Shown here: in pieces, positions 5,364 to 9,280 of the stretch
Position numbering within the stretch: the first letter of the stretch is position 1
How the letters are laid out: every line of letters starts with the position of its first letter
Source: DATJGF01 sp035495315
Lineage (GTDB): Bacteria; Verrucomicrobiota; Verrucomicrobiia; Limisphaerales; UBA8199
Length of the DNA stretch: 9,280 bases
Reading direction: 5' to 3'
Assembly (NCBI GenBank): GCA_035495315.1
Contig: DATJGF010000215.1
Location: 1 to 9,280, forward strand
Notes under the pieces: generated by a model
The model's input: only the letters and a program-made list of their open reading frames with translations
What the model was told of the DNA's origin: nothing
Databases searched by the model: none
Program-made: the position numbers and the translations under genes

Positions 5364-7840
5364 ACACCACACGTATGAAAAACACGTCTGAACCAAAGCA
5401 ATCTCTCATCGAACCTTATGACTGCGGGCCGGTTAAATTGTCCGGTGACTCCAATGCTTTTTATGAGCGGCACGTCACATTCGACCAAGTCGTCGCTGAA
5501 ACGGAGACTAGCGACCGTGATAAGTTTGAAGCCATCGCGCGTTCCGTGCGCGACGTGCTTTCGCAACGCTGGCTGAAAACCGAATTGAACTACCGGCAAC
5601 TCAACGCCAAGCGCGTTTACTACCTCTCTATGGAATTTCTGCTCGGTCGCGCTTTGGCCAACAACATCTCCAATCTTAGGCTTGACCCGGATGCGCAACA
5701 GTTCGCCAAATACCACGAACTTGATCCGCTCCAGATCATCGAGCAAGAACCGGATGCCGGTTTGGGCAACGGAGGCTTGGGCCGGTTGGCGGCTTGTTTT
5801 CTCGATTCCATGGCGACCCTAGGTTTTGCCGGCATGGGCTATGGCTTGCGCTACGACTACGGCATCTTCCGGCAGAGCATCCGCGACGGTTGGCAGGCAG
5901 AACAACCCGACCACTGGCTCATCCGACCCGATCCGTGGGAAGTGGCGCGACCGAACGAAGCCGTCGACGTGAAACTCAACGTCTCGTTCGAGATTCGCAA
6001 TGGCGCGTTGAGCGTCGTGCAAGGGCGCCGGTCGTCGCTGATCGGCATTCCGTACGACCGCCCTGTTGTTGGCTATGGCGGCAAAACGATCAACACGCTT
6101 CGCCTGTGGGCGGCCAAAGCGCCTCACGACTTTGACTTTGCCCAATTTAGCAGTGGCGATTTCATCGGCGCGCTGGCCGAGACGCTCACGGCTGAAACAT
6201 TCACGCGCGTGTTGTATCCCGACGATCACACGACGCTAGGCAAAGGATTGCGGTTCTTCCAGGAATACTTTCTCGTCGCCTGCTCACTTGCCGACCTCGT
6301 CCGTCGCTTCCGCGCCGCCGGCAACGATTGGTCGGCGCTGCCCGAAAAGGTCGCGATCCAACTCAACGACACGCATCCGACTCTTGCCGTGCCGGAGTTG
6401 ATGCGGTTGCTGCTGGACGAGGCGAAATTGAACTGGGACGACGCGTGGAATCTCACGGAGCGCACGCTGGCTTATACGAACCACACACTGTTGCCGGAAG
6501 CGCTGGAGAAATGGCCAGTGCAGTGGTTTCAAGATTTGCTGCCGCGCCATCTCGAAATCATTTACGAAATCAATCGCCGCTTCCTCGACGATGTGCGCGC
6601 GCGGTATCCCGGCGATGCCGGGCGGGTCGGGCGCGTCAGCCTTATCGAGGAAGGGGCCACCCGGCAAGTCCGAATGGCGCATCTGGCCATCGTCGGCTCA
6701 CACAGCACCAACGGCGTCGCCGCGCTGCATTCGGATTTGCTCAAGCAACGGGTTGTGCCGGATTTCGCGGCCGTGTTTCCCGAGCGATTCAATAATAAAA
6801 CCAATGGCGTTACCCCGCGCCGCTGGCTGTTGCTGGCCAACCCATCGCTGGCATCGGTTATCACCGAAGCCATCGGCGATGGCTGGATAACCGACCTAGC
6901 GCAATTGGAGGAATTGAAGCCGCTCGCCGACAATGGCTCGTTCCGCCTCGCAGTGGCTACCGCGAAACGGCAGGCCAAAATGCGATTTATAGAATGGCTG
7001 GGAATAACCGGAATTGATCCCGATTCGATTTTCGACACGCAAATCAAGCGCATCCACGAATACAAACGGCAACTGTTGAACGCACTGCACGTCGTCGTGC
7101 TCTACAATCGCATACTCGAGAACCCGCGGCTCGACATTCCGCCGCGCACATTCTTCTTCGCCGGCAAAGCAGCGCCCGCCTATCACTTCGCCAAACTCGT
7201 CATCAAGTTCATCAACAACCTAGGCGTCACGCTCGACGGCAATCCAGTCACCTGTGGCCGGTTGAAGGTCGTCTTCGTGCCGGACTACCGCGTCTCCGTC
7301 GCGGAATATCTCATCCCGGCGAGCGAGGTGTCTGAGCAAATCTCGACGGCGGGCTATGAAGCCAGCGGCACGAGCAACATGAAATTCATGATGAACGGCG
7401 CGCTAACCATCGGCACGCGGGACGGTGCGACCATTGAAATGGCCGAGGCGGCTGGCGAGGAAAACTTTTTCCTGTTCGGCCTGAACGCGGAACAGGTCGA
7501 GGGCAGCCGCGGCTGGTATGATCCGCGCTGGCACTACGAAAATGAGCCGGAAACGCGCGCCGCACTCGATTTGATCGCCAGCAATCATTTCAGCCGAAAC
7601 GAACTCGGCATTTTCACGCCCATCCTCGATGCGTTGCTGCAACACGGCGACCACTACCGGCATTTGGCCGACCTCGCCAGTTATACCCGGGCGCATCAAC
7701 TGCTGGGCGAATTGTATGCCGGCCAGTCGGAGTGGACACGCAAGGCGATCTTGAACATCGCCGCGTCAGGCAGGTTCTCCAGCGACCGCACCATAGCCCA
7801 GTATGCAAAAGACATTTGGAATGTTGAGCCTCTAACCTGA
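5360..7840 (+). CDS. glgP: Glycogen/starch alpha-glucan phosphorylase (GT35)
   Basis: This enzyme cleaves the alpha-1,4 ends of glycogen with phosphate, releasing glucose 1-phosphate. It needs pyridoxal phosphate and acts in the cytoplasm. The 826-aa length is normal for the bacterial family (about 800-830). Visible family blocks are YYLSMEFLLGRAL, GNGGLGRLAACFLDS (from G136), GYGLRYDYGIF, QLNDTHPTLAVPELMR, the NNKTNGVTPRRWL block, RIHEYKRQLLN (564-574) and EASGTSNMKFMMNGALTIGT. The last block carries the PLP-binding lysine K675. No frameshift or missing motif was seen. The GTG start at 5360 overlaps the patatin stop (GTGA). An in-frame ATG at 5375 would give 821 aa, and neither has a clear Shine-Dalgarno. 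Together with the downstream phosphofructokinase and the CBM48 protein it forms the glycogen-use arm of the operon. Confidence 0.96.
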   Translation: MNTTRMKNTSEPKQSLIEPYDCGPVKLSGDSNAFYERHVTFDQVVAETETSDRDKFEAIARSVRDVLSQRWLKTELNYRQLNAKRVYYLSMEFLLGRALANNISNLRLDPDAQQFAKYHELDPLQIIEQEPDAGLGNGGLGRLAACFLDSMATLGFAGMGYGLRYDYGIFRQSIRDGWQAEQPDHWLIRPDPWEVARPNEAVDVKLNVSFEIRNGALSVVQGRRSSLIGIPYDRPVVGYGGKTINTLRLWAAKAPHDFDFAQFSSGDFIGALAETLTAETFTRVLYPDDHTTLGKGLRFFQEYFLVACSLADLVRRFRAAGNDWSALPEKVAIQLNDTHPTLAVPELMRLLLDEAKLNWDDAWNLTERTLAYTNHTLLPEALEKWPVQWFQDLLPRHLEIIYEINRRFLDDVRARYPGDAGRVGRVSLIEEGATRQVRMAHLAIVGSHSTNGVAALHSDLLKQRVVPDFAAVFPERFNNKTNGVTPRRWLLLANPSLASVITEAIGDGWITDLAQLEELKPLADNGSFRLAVATAKRQAKMRFIEWLGITGIDPDSIFDTQIKRIHEYKRQLLNALHVVVLYNRILENPRLDIPPRTFFFAGKAAPAYHFAKLVIKFINNLGVTLDGNPVTCGRLKVVFVPDYRVSVAEYLIPASEVSEQISTAGYEASGTSNMKFMMNGALTIGTRDGATIEMAEAAGEENFFLFGLNAEQVEGSRGWYDPRWHYENEPETRAALDLIASNHFSRNELGIFTPILDALLQHGDHYRHLADLASYTRAHQLLGELYAGQSEWTRKAILNIAASGRFSSDRTIAQYAKDIWNVEPLT

Positions 7841-7891
7841 GCCACTTTTACGCGCGGCGACGATTCATCTCCTCAACGGCAAAATCGAAGT

Positions 7892-9001
7892 ATGAACAAC
7901 ATAAAACGGATCGGGATCAACACAGGCGGCGGCGATGCACCAGGATTAAATGCTGTCATCCACGCCGCCGTGTATGCCGCGCGCAATCGCGGCTGGGAAA
8001 TTTTCGGCATACGTGATGGACTCGACGGTTTGCTTGAACCCGAAACCTATCCCGACGGCGGGCTAATGAAACTTACGCGGCCAGTCGTCCGCAACATCGC
8101 TCACCTTGGGGGCACGATCCTCGGCACAAGCAATCGCGGGAATCCATTCAGGATGCGCGCACCGCAGCCAGATGGGTCGGTCACGGAAATTGATCGTAGC
8201 GATGATGTCGTGCGCCGTTTCCGCGAGCACCGGCTCGATGCCTTGATTTCTGTCGGCGGTGACGGCACGCTCGGCATTGCGCGCGAGTTGAACAACAAAG
8301 GACTGCGTGTCATCGGCGTGCCGAAGACGATTGACAACGATCTTCAATCCACGATGACGACGTTTGGTTTTGACAGCGCAGTGAAGTTTGCGACCGAGTG
8401 CATTGACCGGCTGCATTTCACCGCCGAATCGCACCGGCGCGTGATGGTCGTTGAAGTCATGGGCCGGTATGCGGGCTGGATTGCCTTGCATGCCGGAATC
8501 GCAGGGCGGGCAGATGCGATTCTGATACCGGAAATGCCGTATGACTTGGCCAAAGTTGCCACCCACATAAAGCGCAAGACAGCAGGACCAACCCGGCAAT
8601 ATTCGATTGTTGTCGTGGCCGAAGGCGCCAAGCCGGTCGGCGGTGCTGTAACGTTGAAGGAAGTGGCTAATGCCGGACATGTGGAACGGCTCGGGGGCGT
8701 GGGTGAGATCGTGGCCAATCACCTCCGAGAATTGACTGGCAAAGAAACGCGTGCTGTGGTGCTCGGTCATCTATTGCGCGGCGGGCAGCCAACCTCCCTC
8801 GACCGGTCACTCGGATTAATCTTCGGCGCTGCGGCAGTGCGCGCTTTGGTTGAGGGTCATGACGGGGTGATGGTCGCGGTCAATCCGCCGCGAATTGATT
8901 ACGTCCCGCTAGGCGTGGCGACCGCAAAGTTCAAGCTCGTTAAGACTGACGACTATGGCGTAATGACCGCGCGGACACTGGATATTTCGTTTGGTGATTA
9001 A
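7892..9001 (+). CDS. 6-phosphofructokinase, mixed-substrate (group III) family
   Basis: Converts fructose 6-phosphate to fructose 1,6-bisphosphate, feeding sugar from glycogen into glycolysis. The 369-aa protein shows the phosphoryl-donor loop TGGGDAPGLN (11-20), VGGDGTLG (121-128), the catalytic loop PKTIDND (144-150, base D148), MGRYAGW (190-196) and GHLLRGGQPTSLDR (292-305). The donor-determining positions are mixed. G125 after GGD is the ATP-type residue, while K145 in PKTIDND is the one common in pyrophosphate-type and group III enzymes. The likely donor is ATP, as in ATP-using group III enzymes, but the sequence alone does not settle it. The allosteric-type short PfkA is a poor match. 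It lies 51 nt after glgP with a weak ribosome-binding site, and is the last gene of the operon. Confidence 0.93.
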   Translation: MNNIKRIGINTGGGDAPGLNAVIHAAVYAARNRGWEIFGIRDGLDGLLEPETYPDGGLMKLTRPVVRNIAHLGGTILGTSNRGNPFRMRAPQPDGSVTEIDRSDDVVRRFREHRLDALISVGGDGTLGIARELNNKGLRVIGVPKTIDNDLQSTMTTFGFDSAVKFATECIDRLHFTAESHRRVMVVEVMGRYAGWIALHAGIAGRADAILIPEMPYDLAKVATHIKRKTAGPTRQYSIVVVAEGAKPVGGAVTLKEVANAGHVERLGGVGEIVANHLRELTGKETRAVVLGHLLRGGQPTSLDRSLGLIFGAAAVRALVEGHDGVMVAVNPPRIDYVPLGVATAKFKLVKTDDYGVMTARTLDISFGD

Positions 9002-9199
9002 CGAGAAGCACCTTCGACAACACGTGCCGGTTTTGTCCGACTCGCGCCAGAAAAATGCGATCCCTCGCCCCACCATCGCAGGCCAGGCCGAAAACATCTT
9101 GCAAGTAATCTGCACGCGTGCGAAGTAAGGACGTGGCTGATGCACTTGCAATAGCGGATTGCGACTATCAAAATCTACATTAGCCTATTTTATTTTTGT
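9002..9199. other. Intergenic region between phosphofructokinase and tRNA-Arg
   Basis: About 200 bp with no convincing gene on either strand. A 10-bp palindrome GCACGCGTGC lies at 9112-9121, and TTGCAAGT at 9099-9106 is repeated inverted at 9144-9151; both are near chance level for a region of this size. No GC-rich hairpin followed by a T run was found, so the operon terminator is not visible. The last 40 bases are A+T-rich and should hold the tRNA promoter. TTGCGA at 9159-9164 with TAGCCT at 9181-9186 is a poor -35/-10 guess. Confidence 0.4.
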
Positions 9200-9276
9200 G
9201 CGCCCGTAGTTCAGTTGGATAGAACATCTGCCTTCTAAGCAGAGGGTCCCGCGTTCGAGTCGCGGCGGGCGTACCA
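9200..9276 (+). tRNA. tRNA-Arg (anticodon UCU), CCA encoded
   Basis: A complete 77-nt cloverleaf can be folded by hand. The acceptor stem GCGCCCG pairs with CGGGCGT, with a terminal G-U pair. The D stem is GTTC/GAAC. The anticodon stem TCTGC/GCAGA encloses the loop CTTCTAA, which gives anticodon UCU (Arg, reading AGA/AGG). The variable loop is 5 nt (GGGTC), the T stem is CCGCG/CGCGG with loop TTCGAGT, the discriminator is A and the CCA end is encoded. All stems are otherwise fully paired. It is preceded by an A+T-rich stretch, and only 4 nt of the window follow it, so any downstream tRNA or attachment site cannot be assessed. Confidence 0.96.
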
Positions 9277-9280
9277 GTTT

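Noticed and set aside
5186..5746. A 186-aa minus-strand frame across the patatin-phosphorylase junction
   Set aside because: It lies opposite two conserved coding ends and has no recognisable domain.
8063..8770. A 235-aa minus-strand frame opposite the phosphofructokinase
   Set aside because: The opposite strand is an intact, motif-complete enzyme. The minus frame has no recognisable sequence and arises from codon bias.
9008..9034. Possible terminator after the phosphofructokinase (GCAC...GTGC, then CGGTTTT)
   Set aside because: The stem is only 4 bp with a 12-base loop, too weak for an intrinsic terminator.
9099..9151. Inverted repeat TTGCAAGT...ACTTGCAA with a 10-bp palindrome between the arms
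   Set aside because: An 8-bp repeat pair with a 37-base gap is expected by chance fairly often in 200 bp. No T run or promoter is linked to it.
9200..9276. tRNA-Arg as an integration site bounding a genomic island
   Set aside because: No integrase, direct repeat of the tRNA 3' end or mobile element is visible in the window, and only 4 bases follow the tRNA.

Overview
The window looks like chromosomal DNA from a moderately GC-rich, diderm (outer-membrane) bacterium. Evidence for an outer membrane is a predicted lipid A deacylase barrel with a C-terminal Phe and a patatin-like lipoprotein. The style of the divergent Cys-rich GAF regulator and of the tightly packed operon recalls Verrucomicrobiota and other PVC-group or deltaproteobacterial genomes. 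That taxonomic guess is low confidence and comes from recall only.

Layout. At the left edge, on the minus strand, lies the 5' part of a GAF-domain regulator, starting at 250 and running off the window. A shared regulatory region (251-446) follows. It holds a good match to a sigma-54 -24/-12 promoter (395-411) pointing right, a perfect 12-bp palindrome about 100 bp upstream of the predicted start site, and a pair of 7-bp direct repeats. From 447 to 9001 every gene is on the plus strand. In order they are: a thioredoxin-fold protein with its first catalytic Cys replaced (447-845); a stand-alone CBM48/AMPK-type glycogen-binding protein (845-1159); a 46-aa small membrane protein (1175-1315); a DedA-family membrane protein (1312-1965); a 55-aa small membrane protein (1947-2114); an LpxR-type lipid A deacylase (2111-3193); an unrecognised 219-aa protein (3229-3888); a patatin-like phospholipase lipoprotein (3885-5363); glycogen phosphorylase (5360-7840); and a mixed-family 6-phosphofructokinase (7892-9001). 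After about 200 bp of apparently non-coding DNA comes a complete tRNA-Arg(UCU) gene with encoded CCA (9200-9276).

How the genes fit together. Junctions are 1-, 4- or 19-nt overlaps, or gaps of 15-51 nt, so this is very probably one transcription unit with translational coupling. One half of the cargo is glycogen mobilisation and entry into glycolysis: glycogen phosphorylase, phosphofructokinase and a glycogen-binding protein. The other half is envelope remodelling: DedA, LpxR-like lipid A deacylase, patatin lipoprotein and two small membrane proteins. A divergent GAF regulator, probably a sigma-54 enhancer-binding protein, faces a -24/-12-like promoter. This suggests a regulon that, on a redox or energy signal, draws on stored glycogen while altering outer-membrane lipids. 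The functional link is inference; the gene order, overlaps and motifs are read directly from the sequence.
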